A stretch of DNA of 64,000 bases from Bacillus cereus group sp. RP43 (GCF_040459645.1 NZ_JARVHQ010000001.1:1054001-1118000); one strand, 5' to 3'; positions 1 to 8,838 are shown, counted from the stretch's first letter. The notes: a model not told the origin generated them from the letters alone. Made by a program: numbers and translations.

Positions 1-2
1 CG

Positions 3-77
3 TACAAAGATGGAATATTACAGGCCAAGGATCCATTTGGACATTGTATACATTTCAAAATAAAAGGAGAAGCCTAA
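3..77 (+). CDS. VOC (glyoxalase/bleomycin-resistance) family protein, C-terminal end only
   Basis: The open frame entering from the left edge ends at TAA 75-77 and gives about 24 residues containing DPFGHCIHF. This is the usual last strand of vicinal-oxygen-chelate (glyoxalase/dioxygenase) proteins, where a metal ligand often lies nearby. The rest of the gene is outside the window, so enzyme activity cannot be assigned. The stop codon lies inside the loop of a terminator hairpin, as expected for a gene end. Confidence 0.55.
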   Translation, partial: YKDGILQAKDPFGHCIHFKIKGEA

Positions 78-95
78 AAAAGGCTTCTCTTTTTT
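66..95. terminator. Bidirectional rho-independent terminator
   Basis: AGAAGCC and GGCTTCT form a stem around an A-rich loop, followed by CTTTTTT on the plus strand; the A-rich left side gives U residues on the minus strand. It separates the plus-strand VOC gene from the convergent phhB gene. Confidence 0.8.
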
Positions 96-405
96 ACTTT
101 CTTATAATTGCTTTTTCGTTTTGTAAAAATAGTTGGTCAAATTGCTTTGCAAGGTCAAAATCTAGTTTCGTTAAACCTTTTGCATTCCAAGATGACAAAG
201 TAATAATGACTGCTTTATACTGGATAAGGATAAATGGATGGTGATTATGTTCTTCTGATAGTTTGGCGGCTTCAGAGACAAATTCGACTCCTTTTAAGTA
301 GTCGGAAAACATATATTTTCGTTCAATCCATTTTTCATCTTTTACCATCCATTTATCTACATTCAATAATTCCTCTTGAACTTCTTCTTCAGTTAATCGT
401 AGCAT
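94..405 (-). CDS. phhB: Pterin-4a-carbinolamine dehydratase
   Basis: This 103-residue protein dehydrates the 4a-hydroxytetrahydropterin formed by aromatic amino acid hydroxylases, so that the pterin cofactor can be recycled. It shows the family core [16 protein letters not shown] (about residues 50-66), which carries the catalytic histidines, and a late [14 protein letters not shown] segment typical of DCoH. Length is normal for the family. Its start overlaps the end of phhA by 17 bases, so the two are translationally coupled and make one operon under the T-box leader upstream of phhA. It probably acts in the cytosol on the product of PhhA. Confidence 0.93.
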   Translation of the reverse strand: MLRLTEEEVQEELLNVDKWMVKDEKWIERKYMFSDYLKGVEFVSEAAKLSEEHNHHPFILIQYKAVIITLSSWNAKGLTKLDFDLAKQFDQLFLQNEKAIIRK

Positions 406-2143
406 TATTTTTCACATCCTTCACCTGCAGTAGCGCAAGACCATTGTTAATAAGGCGTGTTACAGATTCTTCAGTTGTGAAAGTAGAAAGTTGTTGTAAT
501 AATGCTGCTGATGTTTCATGCCCTTTGTTATGCTCTAAAAGTAACTCTAATATTTCAAGGCGAAGCAGCCATTCTTTCGGATAGCATGTATTTAACACTT
601 CTTGAATTGCTATTAATTTCTCGACATGAGAGTCTTGTAGGATATTTTCTTTTCGAATATCACGAACTGTTTGATACATACGTTCAAGTTCAGTCAGTGT
701 AAGTGGAGCAGGAGTTTCTTGTATTACTTCATCCATTGGGAAAAATGCTGCTGCATCTGCTGCACCTGGGAATACGGAAGTAATTGTTAAACCAACAGCC
801 ATATCAAATGCTCCCCATGAAGGATCGAATAATAAACGATCTTTATGAGTAACTGTGCAATCTGTAAATGAGATAAGGGCAATCTTGTTACCGTTCTTTA
901 CAATGTCTGTTACTGTTCCTTTTACATGAACGCCACTTGTGAAGGAAAGCTCGACGCGACTGCCAATTGTAATACCTAATGACTGTAACTTTTTTTCTGT
1001 ACAATCTTCTAATGCGATATTACCTTCTAATAATCCGACCGGTGTGCCAAATCCATCGTTGTGTACAGATGTAGAATGATTTGCTAACTGTTTATTATGA
1101 ATTGCTAATGCAGTTGGTGTATTTGTTCTCATGTAAATGACTTCACCAGTATCATTTTTAATTGTCTCTGTAAATGTACCGGTAATTTGTAATCCGCTAC
1201 TTAGCTCAGCTGTAGCATGATTTTCGGAGCGAATTGCTTTTTCTAATCCTTCTGTGCCACCTGTTTTGAATGCCATCGTTTCAGAGAACTTCTCAAGTGC
1301 CTCAGTCAACTCTTCAAATGATTCACAAACAAATAGCTGTGGCTGCATTTTTGTCACGTCATAAGTTGTCCCTGTGCAAGCTTCAATTGAGAATGGAACT
1401 TTTTCTACAGCATCTGTTAAACAATGCTTGCTTTCACCAACAGAAGAAAGGAGACCAGCACCGTAGATTTTTGGAGCGTCTATATTTCCAATCAATCCGT
1501 ATTCCACTGTCCACCAGAAAAGACGTGAAATTTGTTCTGCTTCTGATAAACCGGAAACTAAGTTTTGTTTTTCGATTACAGTATTTTCAGCAGCTTCAAC
1601 TTCTTCAGGTGTAGAAGTCGGGCTTTCTTTTACAATCGTTAATGTACGAACAGCTTCAAAAGCCTCATGTTCTTCTTTTGTTGAGAAAGCTTTCGCTCCA
1701 ATTTGTCCAAAGCGCTTCACATATTTTGCATATGTAGAATCAAGTAAAATCGGTGCGTGTCCTGCTGCTTCATGAACGATATCAGGAGCAGGGGTATACT
1801 CGATATTTTCTACTTTACGAATATCTGTTGCGATTGGTAGTAATCCGTGCCCCTGAAAATCGAAGAATGCTACGCCAGGAATAAGTCCGTCAATCGTTAC
1901 AGCTCCCCAACCGCTTGGTGCTAAACAATCATTCATTTCTTCTACTTTTGGGATTGCATCTATATTAATACCAGATGATTGTAGTCCGTTAACATAGGCT
2001 GGATGAGCAACATCTTTTAAAAAGCTATGGTTTTGTCTCATAATGTAACGCCAAACAGCGTGATTCACCGGTGTGTATTGATCATAATGCTGTGTGGATA
2101 CGAATGGTTTTAAATGTGATGGAATTTCTGTTTTCTTTGTCAT
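389..2143 (-). CDS. phhA: Phenylalanine 4-monooxygenase (aromatic amino acid hydroxylase), long form
   Basis: It hydroxylates L-phenylalanine to L-tyrosine using tetrahydropterin, O2 and Fe(II). The catalytic domain fills roughly residues 1-300: [15 protein letters not shown] supplies the two iron-binding histidines (about residues 125-130) and WWTVEYGL supplies the glutamate ligand. Typical bacterial PhhA is only about 260-300 residues; this one has 584, so about 280 residues of C-terminal extension follow, with no motif I recognise. The ATG has a GGAGGACG-type ribosome binding site. It overlaps phhB downstream. Two tyrosine T-boxes in its leader make sense: the gene would be switched on when tyrosine is short. 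Confidence 0.93.
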   Translation of the reverse strand: MTKKTEIPSHLKPFVSTQHYDQYTPVNHAVWRYIMRQNHSFLKDVAHPAYVNGLQSSGINIDAIPKVEEMNDCLAPSGWGAVTIDGLIPGVAFFDFQGHGLLPIATDIRKVENIEYTPAPDIVHEAAGHAPILLDSTYAKYVKRFGQIGAKAFSTKEEHEAFEAVRTLTIVKESPTSTPEEVEAAENTVIEKQNLVSGLSEAEQISRLFWWTVEYGLIGNIDAPKIYGAGLLSSVGESKHCLTDAVEKVPFSIEACTGTTYDVTKMQPQLFVCESFEELTEALEKFSETMAFKTGGTEGLEKAIRSENHATAELSSGLQITGTFTETIKNDTGEVIYMRTNTPTALAIHNKQLANHSTSVHNDGFGTPVGLLEGNIALEDCTEKKLQSLGITIGSRVELSFTSGVHVKGTVTDIVKNGNKIALISFTDCTVTHKDRLLFDPSWGAFDMAVGLTITSVFPGAADAAAFFPMDEVIQETPAPLTLTELERMYQTVRDIRKENILQDSHVEKLIAIQEVLNTCYPKEWLLRLEILELLLEHNKGHETSAALLQQLSTFTTEESVTRLINNGLALLQVKDVKNNATIN

Positions 2144-2282
2144 TTAGACGTCCTCCTTTTTCTCTATAAAAATGAATACCGGTTTTGTATAGCTTGTACC
2201 ACCTCCTTTCAAAATTGTAAGCGTTTATAAAATTTTATCATAAGATTCGGAATTATTTAACATTTGTTTCTGTGAGAAATAG

Positions 2283-2535
2283 AAAAAGCCCCCATCGGAA
2301 CATCCGATAGGGGCGAAAGAATCGCGGTACCACCCTATTTGTAAGTGAAAGTATACTTACATCTCAACTAATGATAACGGAAAAATTCCGTCTTTTCCTT
2401 CATGCATAAAAGCACTACGAAAAAGAAGCTCCAGAATTGTAATTCGTACTTATATATGTGCTAATTCCCACCGACCATTAGCTCTCTGAAACAGGGATAT
2501 AAGATACTACTGCGATTCTTTCAACGCATAATATA
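2283..2535 (-). promoter_or_regulatory. T-box riboswitch, proximal copy, tyrosine specifier
   Basis: Read on the minus strand, the conserved T-box GGGTGGTACCGCG (plus positions 2323-2335) is followed by a terminator hairpin (2288-2314) and a U run. Upstream is a stem I region with AGAGAGC and GGTGGGAATTAG elements. The specifier loop reads GAAT-TAC-AATTCTGGAGC; TAC (2439-2441) is a tyrosine codon. Uncharged tRNA-Tyr would stabilise the antiterminator and permit phhA transcription. Confidence 0.92.
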
Positions 2536-2561
2536 CGAATTTATTTAAAAGGGAAGGACGC

Positions 2562-2810
2562 AAAAAAGTCCCTATCGGAATATCCGATAGGGACGATAAA
2601 AATCGCGGTACCACCCTATTTGTAAACAAGTAATTGTTTACCACTCACTTTAAGATAACGGAAAGATCCGTCTTTCTCTTCATGCATCATGTGCACTACG
2701 GGAAAGAAGCTCCAGAATTGTAATTCACGCTTGTATATGTACTGATTCGCACCAACCATCAGTTCTCTGAGACAGGGATATAAGCCGCTACTAGTATTCC
2801 TTCAAAGCCA
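2562..2810 (-). promoter_or_regulatory. T-box riboswitch, distal copy, tyrosine specifier
   Basis: This is a second complete T-box unit upstream of the first on the minus strand. The T-box motif GGGTGGTACCGCG lies at plus positions 2604-2616, the terminator at 2562-2594, and the specifier TAC at 2720-2722 in the same GAAT-TAC-AATTCTGGAGC context. The two units share long identical blocks, so they look like a duplication. Both must antiterminate for phhA to be expressed, which should tighten the response. Confidence 0.92.
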
Positions 2811-2843
2811 ATATATAATTCGTTCAACTAAACTATGTTTTGT

Positions 2844-2873
2844 ATTATAAAACTATATTTAAAAGCTTGTCAA
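2844..2873 (-). promoter_or_regulatory. Sigma-A promoter of the phhA-phhB leader
   Basis: On the minus strand, TTGACA (2868-2873) is separated by 18 bases from TATAAT (2844-2849). Transcription would start about 30 bases before stem I of the distal T-box. Both hexamers match the consensus fully. Confidence 0.8.
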
Positions 2874-2884
2874 CAATAATTTTA

Positions 2885-5632
2885 TTATTTTACTTCTAAA
2901 TCAACGTTTAAATTAGTTGTATTTCCAGCTGCATCGGTTGCTACAATATGAATTGTATTCTTTCCTTGTTGTAATTGACTACGATCTAAATAAATTTCAT
3001 AGTTTTTCTCCCAAGGATTTAAGAATGCACCTTCCCATGCGCCATTTCCATTAATTTCATATTGTATCGTTACTGGATGTCCTGGAGCAACCCATCCGGA
3101 TTCTGTCATCCAATCTAAAAGTATATCATCTACTTTCCCTCTAATTACGAGGTTCTCTTGATCTACTTCAGACGATAATTTCGGTGCAGTGCGATCGACA
3201 AACACAGCTCCTGTTTGCTTTGTTTCTCCTCCAGAATTAGAAGCAACAGCTTCGATTTGGTATAAGCCATCAGGTAGAGGAGATCCGTCAGTTTTCGTAC
3301 CATTCCATTTGAAAGATTTATAACCAGGTGTTTCATTTTTCCCTTGATGTATCATGCCTTGATATGCTACACGATCTTTCGTAATTAAATTAGCATGAAA
3401 CGTTACATCTTCAACTGGTGTAACTAAATAGTAATTGATAAGGTTATCATCTAGTATTCGGTCATTATTTGGACTGAAAGTAGAATTAACGATTTCAAGT
3501 CCATCAATACGCTTGTATTCTTTCGGATCGATGCTAAATGTAAATGGAATACGCATTTCTTCAGTCTTTCCTTGCTCTTTTACGTATAGATTTCCCGTAT
3601 ATACACCTTGTGGTAAGGAGCTATCTACAGTAATAGTAAAAGGCTTTTCGATATTACTATTAGGTTTAATGCTAATAGAAGAAGGGAAAGAAGTCTGGAT
3701 TTTTGTTTTTGTATCTAGTAATTCAATGCGAGTTGAAAAGTTTTTCTTTTTGTTAGAAAGATTTTGTAACGTAATATTTTGTGTTAGCTTCACTTTGCCG
3801 CTATTAGGTTTAATAAGACCGAAACTTACATTGTTTGGTTTCACTAATGCATCTGCTTTTGCTGCTTTTGGAATGTTAATTAAACCGGATCCTTGTGCCA
3901 TGACAGGATATGTATTTTCATTGACATCCTTTAATGTTTTTGCAGTGTTGGCAAGAGCTGCTTTCAATTGTTCTGTCGTCCAATCAGGGTGCATTTGACG
4001 CAGCAGGGCAACGGATCCCGCTACTTGTGGCGCAGCCATACTTGTTCCGTTGTGAGATTCATAGCCACCTCTTGGTACTGTGCTTGTAATGTTTACTCCA
4101 GGTGCAACAACATCAGGTTTTATGAGCCAACTTCCTTGTGATGGTCCTCTTGAACTGAAGTTACCAATAAGTTCGGTTTGGTTTGGTTGTCCAATCTTTA
4201 TATTTTTCTTTCGTTTTGTAATTAAATTTTTCAACTCTTCACCATTCATATTTGATAGTTGCATAACTGGAAGAGCCACATCTTCACGTCCAAAATATTC
4301 TGGCATAAGATTAATTTCTTTTTCGTTAGAAATTAGTAGCACGCCGAGAGCACCAGCTTGTTTCGCTTGTTCTGCTTTTACTAACGTGCTCGAAGTTCCT
4401 TGTAAAACAAGGGCGAACTTACCTTTCACATCTTGTTTAGCGTAATCACTTGGATTACCGTAGCCGACATATACAAGCTGAGCATCGTTTCCTACTTGGA
4501 AATCTGCTTTTGATAAAGGTAATCCTTGGTAAGATTTATTGGAACCAGCTACTTGGAATGTTGGAAATGGAATAGAAACTGTAGATGCTCCAACAGAGAT
4601 GACACTACTTGCGTTACCAGGAGCGTCAACAGACCAAGGTTTTGGTCCATCATTTCCATTTGAGACGACCGCAGTAACACCAAGTTTTGCTGCGCGTTCT
4701 AATGTCATTGTTACAGGTTGATCAGGTACATTTAAATCTTGACCAAGAGATAGATTTAAAACATCGGCACCATCTTGAATAGCGCGCTCAATACCTTGAA
4801 TAATATCTTCGGTCGTACCAGTACCACCATCATTCATGACACGGTAAGCGAGTATGGAAGCATTTGGAGCAATCCCCTTTATTTTTCCGTTACCAGCAAT
4901 AATTCCAGCAACATGGGTACCGTGGACGTTTCCATCCATCGGATCATTATCTTCATCGACTGTATCGTAGCCACCAATATAATTTGCTTGTAAATCAGGA
5001 TGGGTATAGTCTACACCTGAATCGATAATAGCGACTTTCATTCCTTTTCCATCAAGGGGTTTGCCAGTTGGATCTTTTAAATTCCATGCTTCAGGTGCAC
5101 CAACTGTAGGGCCTCCAACGTTTGGTTTTGCTTGATCAGCTGGGATTTTTGATGTTTCATGTAACTTATATGTTAAGTTCGGATAAATTGCTTTTACTTC
5201 AGGTAAAGAAGCTAAAGCAGCAATTTGATCTCCGGGGATAGAAATAGAAAACCCAGAAAATAATGTACTGTATGTTTCTTTTATCGTTGCCTTCGGTGCT
5301 TTTTCTTTAATTTTCTTTGTTGTATCCTCTTGTGCCTTTTTTAGTTGCGTATGGTATGATTGCACATTGCTATTTTTTAGATCCGGAGCATGCTGAATAT
5401 TACTTTGTGAAGCGAGCGGAGCGTGTTGCAATTCTACAATGACTGAAATTTCTTTTGATGTTTTTGTTTCAACATTTTGCGCGATTTTATTTTCGCCCCA
5501 TTGTTCAATATTCGCTTTTAACTGTGGGCTAAATTGCTTCTCCTTTTGCAGTGATTCAGCATGTGCGCTTAAAGCTCCAAAACTAGAAAAGACGAGCGCC
5601 ATACTTAATAGTGTGGATGCAGTTTTTTTCAT
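2885..5632 (-). CDS. Secreted S8 subtilisin-family serine protease, Vpr-like with PA insert
   Basis: A 915-residue exported protease. Residues 1-25 are a signal peptide ending SAHA. An I9-type inhibitor propeptide follows (about 60-160). The catalytic triad is visible: Asp204 in AIIDSGVDYTHPD, His237 in NVHGTHVAG and Ser531 in NGTSMAAPQVAG. A PA domain is inserted at about 375-480, between His and Ser, as in Vpr and C5a-peptidase-like subtilases. Beta-rich Fn3-like domains fill the C-terminal third (NNDRILDD, VDRTAP, ATDAAGN). It is about 110 residues longer than B. subtilis Vpr, so the exact orthology is open. It is divergent from the gene at 5865, with an inverted pair of Spo0A-like boxes between them. 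Confidence 0.93.
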   Translation of the reverse strand: MKKTASTLLSMALVFSSFGALSAHAESLQKEKQFSPQLKANIEQWGENKIAQNVETKTSKEISVIVELQHAPLASQSNIQHAPDLKNSNVQSYHTQLKKAQEDTTKKIKEKAPKATIKETYSTLFSGFSISIPGDQIAALASLPEVKAIYPNLTYKLHETSKIPADQAKPNVGGPTVGAPEAWNLKDPTGKPLDGKGMKVAIIDSGVDYTHPDLQANYIGGYDTVDEDNDPMDGNVHGTHVAGIIAGNGKIKGIAPNASILAYRVMNDGGTGTTEDIIQGIERAIQDGADVLNLSLGQDLNVPDQPVTMTLERAAKLGVTAVVSNGNDGPKPWSVDAPGNASSVISVGASTVSIPFPTFQVAGSNKSYQGLPLSKADFQVGNDAQLVYVGYGNPSDYAKQDVKGKFALVLQGTSSTLVKAEQAKQAGALGVLLISNEKEINLMPEYFGREDVALPVMQLSNMNGEELKNLITKRKKNIKIGQPNQTELIGNFSSRGPSQGSWLIKPDVVAPGVNITSTVPRGGYESHNGTSMAAPQVAGSVALLRQMHPDWTTEQLKAALANTAKTLKDVNENTYPVMAQGSGLINIPKAAKADALVKPNNVSFGLIKPNSGKVKLTQNITLQNLSNKKKNFSTRIELLDTKTKIQTSFPSSISIKPNSNIEKPFTITVDSSLPQGVYTGNLYVKEQGKTEEMRIPFTFSIDPKEYKRIDGLEIVNSTFSPNNDRILDDNLINYYLVTPVEDVTFHANLITKDRVAYQGMIHQGKNETPGYKSFKWNGTKTDGSPLPDGLYQIEAVASNSGGETKQTGAVFVDRTAPKLSSEVDQENLVIRGKVDDILLDWMTESGWVAPGHPVTIQYEINGNGAWEGAFLNPWEKNYEIYLDRSQLQQGKNTIHIVATDAAGNTTNLNVDLEVK

Positions 5633-5728
5633 TGAAACTCCCCCTAATAAAAAGTGCTAATATTCAGAAAAAAATAATCTTGCAAATTTATCTCAAATTA
5701 CATAATCGGATGTCAGCTAAACTATATT

Positions 5729-5798
5729 TTCGACATAATTCATACCAATCCTCTTTGAATTAAAAATTTCTTGGGAAATTTTTTCTGATTATGTCGAA
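5729..5798. promoter_or_regulatory. Inverted pair of Spo0A-like boxes between divergent genes
   Basis: TTCGACATAAT (5729-5739) and ATTATGTCGAA (5788-5798) are perfect 11-bp inverted repeats; each contains the 7-bp 0A box TGTCGAA. A smaller inverted repeat (AAAAATTTC, GAAATTTTT) lies between them. The site sits in the intergenic region shared by the secreted protease and the propeller protein, so either or both could be controlled by phosphorylated Spo0A. This is inferred from motif match only. Confidence 0.45.
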
Positions 5799-5864
5799 TA
5801 GGCATTTTTTACATATTGTAGGTGGGCATTGAGGAATGCTAAAGATGGAAAATGGGGGTGCCAT

Positions 5865-7103
5865 ATGAAAAGGTTTATAGTAAGTGTAATCATGATTTTG
5901 TTCCTTTTTTTCTGTTCCAGTTCGATTAAAGGCGCAGAAAGTAATGAAGTGAAAGTTGCCTTTATTCGTAATCATAATCTATGGATTAAAGTCGGTGAGA
6001 AAGAAAAACAAATTACAAAAGGAGAGTACATAACAGGGCCGAAATGGTCACATAATGGAGAATGGCTTGCATATGCAAAAGGAAAGAAGCGAAATCATTT
6101 TGAACTGTATCGGCTGAAAGATGGAAAGAAAGTTACACCATCTCAATCAGAAGCATCGAATTATCAATGGTCACCAACAGAGAATATAATTGCATTTATA
6201 TTTACAAGTACATTAAATACATTTGATGCTGAAAAAAAGAAAGCAGATTTTGAAAATGTAGCCAATGGTGTAGGGGACTATGCTTGGTACTCAGACGGAC
6301 AGAGATTTTTTGTTTCCTCTGAAGCGTACTTGCTTCCAACAGGGTGGACAGGTGCTCAGTTATATGAAATACAAAAGGATGCAAATATGAATCCTCATAA
6401 GATGAAACATTTATATGCACTACCGAATGAGCATGATGACTTTTTAGCATTAGTTGGAAGTGGATTTAAGTGGTCGCCAGATCAAAAGTGGATTTCGTTT
6501 TTGGCAGTACCAACAGCTTCTTTATCAGCGGATAGTAATACACTTTGCTTAATTCGATCAGACGGCAGTCGTTTTGAAACAGTAGATCCAATGTTATTAA
6601 ACACACAATGGTTCAAATGGGCACCATCAAAAAATATATTAGCCTATATTGAAGGGAGCGGGAGGGTTGCATTAGAGAATAAACATTTAAAAGTAAAAGA
6701 ACTGCCGGCTCTCCAGCAAAATACATTTACTCCAAAAGGCTATGTTGATTGGGATTTCACATGGAAGAACGATAATGTAATTATCGTTTCAAGGGCAAAG
6801 GAAGCAGAGCTATCGGCCCCTCTAGAAAAAAGACCACTACCATCTTTATATGAAGTAAATAGTATAAACGATGAACAAAATCAAATTACAAAGCCATCAA
6901 ATAGCCAAGGCGATTATAACCCTATTTTTATTAAGAAGAGCAACCAATTAATGTGGCTCCGTTCAAATCGTAAGAAAGCTGATGTATGGATTGGCCATAG
7001 CGATGGGAAATATGAAAAGAAGTGGATTGAAAATATAGATGTGCCAGAGTGGTATTATGAGAAATGGAATTGGGAAGATGTCCTTTCGGTTAAAGGTGAG
7101 TAA
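5865..7103 (+). CDS. Exported TolB-like beta-propeller protein of unknown function
   Basis: The protein has 412 residues when started at ATG 5865, which follows a GGGGGTG ribosome binding site; an upstream in-frame ATG at 5829 lacks one and would precede the signal peptide. Residues 1-23 form an export signal (MKRFIVSVIMILFLFFCSS). The mature part has repeated blades with W-S-P or W-A-P motifs (GPKWSHNGEWLAYAKG, FKWSPDQKWISFLA, FKWAPSKNILAYIEG), the pattern of WD40/TolB propellers. No catalytic motif is apparent. It is monocistronic, followed by a strong terminator. Confidence 0.8.
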   Translation: MKRFIVSVIMILFLFFCSSSIKGAESNEVKVAFIRNHNLWIKVGEKEKQITKGEYITGPKWSHNGEWLAYAKGKKRNHFELYRLKDGKKVTPSQSEASNYQWSPTENIIAFIFTSTLNTFDAEKKKADFENVANGVGDYAWYSDGQRFFVSSEAYLLPTGWTGAQLYEIQKDANMNPHKMKHLYALPNEHDDFLALVGSGFKWSPDQKWISFLAVPTASLSADSNTLCLIRSDGSRFETVDPMLLNTQWFKWAPSKNILAYIEGSGRVALENKHLKVKELPALQQNTFTPKGYVDWDFTWKNDNVIIVSRAKEAELSAPLEKRPLPSLYEVNSINDEQNQITKPSNSQGDYNPIFIKKSNQLMWLRSNRKKADVWIGHSDGKYEKKWIENIDVPEWYYEKWNWEDVLSVKGE

Positions 7104-7104
7104 A

Positions 7105-7138
7105 AAACCTGCCTAAAATATAATTTTTAGGCAGGTTT
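7105..7138. terminator. Rho-independent terminator
   Basis: AAACCTGCCTAAAA pairs with TTTTAGGCAGGTTT around a short AT loop. It serves the propeller gene and, in reverse, the small minus-strand gene at 7146. Confidence 0.85.
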
Positions 7139-7145
7139 CTCCATA

Positions 7146-7268
7146 TTATTTATGTGTTTTATTTGGCTTTTTTTTCGCAGGGTTTCCGTTCCCTTGGCGC
7201 TTTCTATTTTGTTCATCTTTTGCTTGTTTTTCATGTAATGTATCTAAAAAGTTATTTGAGTTACTCAT
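7146..7268 (-). CDS. DUF4023-like small basic protein
   Basis: A 40-residue protein beginning MSNSNNFLDTLHEKQAKDEQ and continuing NRKRQGNGNPAKKKPNK; it is highly charged, with no hydrophobic segment. The ATG (7268) has a clear ribosome binding site, AAAGGAGAG, 7-8 bases upstream. The pattern (F-LH-QAKDE-NK-GKGNP) resembles DUF4023 proteins of Bacillus, which have no known function. It ends just before the convergent terminator. Confidence 0.7.
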   Translation of the reverse strand: MSNSNNFLDTLHEKQAKDEQNRKRQGNGNPAKKKPNKTHK

Positions 7269-7340
7269 TTTTATATCTCTCCTTTTTTCATTGCGTCCTA
7301 GTTACTATAACCATTTAGGAGGATAATCATGAGATAAAAG

Positions 7341-7679
7341 TTAAGCGCTTAGTTTTCTTTGGTAGTATAAGTAAAATAGTCCATACGTAATGAATGACAT
7401 AAGTAAAATTTGTAACTCTACATTTTCTTTTAAAATAGTTGCGACAGGATCTGGTAAGTAAGATGATGTATCGCTTGTTTCTAAACCTAACCATTTGTTT
7501 AAGAGGTTCATGATACAAAATATGAAAACACCGGACCAGCTTGCGATAATTGCTTTTTGTTTAATTTTCGTTTTACGTTCATCATCTGTAATCCAAGGAT
7601 TAGCAGTTTTATCGCTATTAAAAAAGCCATTTATGTATCCCCATATGATCATTCCGATAAAGATGATAATCAATTTCAT
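7341..7679 (-). CDS. Small integral membrane protein, unknown function
   Basis: A protein of 112 residues with three probable membrane segments (about residues 1-19, 45-62 and 90-108) and a polar loop DKTANPWITDDERKTKIKQ after the first. The ATG is preceded by GGGGAGG. I do not recognise the family. Its promoter region is flanked by a perfect 13-bp inverted repeat, suggesting dedicated control by a repressor. Confidence 0.65.
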   Translation of the reverse strand: MKLIIIFIGMIIWGYINGFFNSDKTANPWITDDERKTKIKQKAIIASWSGVFIFCIMNLLNKWLGLETSDTSSYLPDPVATILKENVELQILLMSFITYGLFYLYYQRKLSA

Positions 7680-7700
7680 ATTTGCATTCCTCCCCTTATT

Positions 7701-7760
7701 GTAAAAAGTATTTTATATAATTGTAATATTTTCCAAATATTAATGTCAAATACTTTTTAC
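7701..7760 (-). promoter_or_regulatory. Promoter flanked by 13-bp inverted repeats (putative operator)
   Basis: On the minus strand, GTAAAAAGTATTT (7748-7760) and its exact complement AAATACTTTTTAC (7701-7713) bracket TTGACA (7744-7749), an 18-base spacer and TACAAT (7720-7725). The first arm overlaps the -35 element and the second covers the expected start site. A small inner repeat lies in the spacer. This arrangement is typical of a repressed promoter for the membrane protein gene at 7341-7679. Confidence 0.6.
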
Positions 7761-7844
7761 ATTATGCTTTTAAAATAGCAGGATTAAAGAAAAAAAATAG
7801 GGAAGAAATATGTGAGACCATTTTCTAGTGAGAGGAAGAGGAGA

Positions 7845-8420
7845 ATGAAACTTGTCTTTGTTCGGCATGGTGAAGGTGAGCATACGAAAGATGTACCATT
7901 AAGTTTACAAGCGGTGAATCCGCAATTGACGGGTGTGGGAAAGAAGCAGGCTAAATTGCTTCAGTGCGATGTACCATTACAAGAAAAGGATATACTAATC
8001 GTTAGCCCTACACTTCGAACTTTACAAACTGCGACAATATGGAGTGCGGAAGTTGCTTGTCAAAAAATTGTTCACCCATATACATCCCCGCGTATTTTTC
8101 CTTATCGGGAATCCGCCAAAACATTGCCATGCGATCAATTGTTAGATCGAAAGATAATAAAAAATTTATTTCCGCATTTTTTGTTAGAAGAAAGTACAAA
8201 TGAATTGTTATGGAATGAGGGAGTCAATATCATCTCGGAGATGGTATTTCAGCAAATAGTAGATGAATTTCTGCACTGGTGCTATCAGTTAAAAGCAGAA
8301 AAAATTTGTATCGTTTCACATGATGGAACAATTACAGCGTATAGGCAATATTTACATAAAGTCGCTTTAACTAGAGCTGATTTTTTGAAAGAAACGGGTA
8401 TATATGAAATGGATTTATAG
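7845..8420 (+). CDS. Histidine phosphatase (phosphoglycerate mutase-like) family protein
   Basis: A 191-residue protein started at ATG 7845, which follows GAGGAAGAGGAGA; this places the catalytic motif VFVRHGEGEH right at the N-terminus as in the family. The second histidine is in CIVSHDGTI near the C-terminus, and SPTLRTLQTA gives the conserved arginine. Members remove phosphate through a phosphohistidine intermediate, but the substrate here cannot be predicted. No partner gene is adjacent; the following 340 bases hold a decayed gene. Confidence 0.85.
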   Translation: MKLVFVRHGEGEHTKDVPLSLQAVNPQLTGVGKKQAKLLQCDVPLQEKDILIVSPTLRTLQTATIWSAEVACQKIVHPYTSPRIFPYRESAKTLPCDQLLDRKIIKNLFPHFLLEESTNELLWNEGVNIISEMVFQQIVDEFLHWCYQLKAEKICIVSHDGTITAYRQYLHKVALTRADFLKETGIYEMDL

Positions 8421-8446
8421 GGTAGGGAATTTGTAATGGAGAGTTA

Positions 8447-8763
8447 GGAGAAAATGTGTATGACTTAAATGAGCGGAGAGTATACTTTGGCGTAGCGAAA
8501 ATTAAGTAATATGCAAAATTGCATATTACACATATTTTAAATGGTTGGTGTAAGTTTGGGGAGTTGAAACTAGTAGAATTCATTTTACATAATGATGCAA
8601 AATCGCATGTTAGATCGATAGATTATGTAGATGGAAATGTAGCACTTATATTTACAATACGCTTATTTTACGGGTTTATTAACCATAAAAAACGTTAGAA
8701 GAGACTTTTCAAGAAGCAAGAGTAATCGATGAGGAGACACATACATTTCGATTATATAAATAG
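8447..8763 (+). pseudogene. Remnant of a decayed protein-coding gene
   Basis: Three short plus-strand stretches look like protein but are interrupted by stops and frame changes: GENVYDLNERRVYFGVAKIK then stop; a second frame with VEFILHNDAKSHVRSIDYVD and GNVALIFTIRLFYGF; and a last one TLEETFQEARVIDEETHTFRL ending at a stop (8761-8763). They add up to about 100 residues of a probable former gene. I do not recognise the family. A hairpin terminator follows directly, supporting a former gene end. Confidence 0.45.
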
Positions 8764-8765
8764 CA

Positions 8766-8804
8766 TGAAACACATTTGTTCTATATTCGAATAAATGTGT
8801 TTCA
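8766..8804. terminator. Hairpin terminator after the decayed gene
   Basis: TGAAACACATTT pairs with AAATGTGTTTCA (12 bp) around a 15-base loop. The T run after it is short, so efficiency is uncertain. Confidence 0.5.
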
Positions 8805-8838
8805 CATTTAACTCACAGTTTTTTTACATTTTATTCAA

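Noticed and set aside
3435..3998. 187-codon open frame antisense to the subtilase gene
   Set aside because: It lies fully inside a clear protease gene, has no ribosome binding site and encodes a non-descript hydrophobic sequence.
5760..5975. 71-codon minus-strand frame at the start of the propeller gene
   Set aside because: It overlaps a well-supported start region and the Spo0A-like repeats; no binding site.
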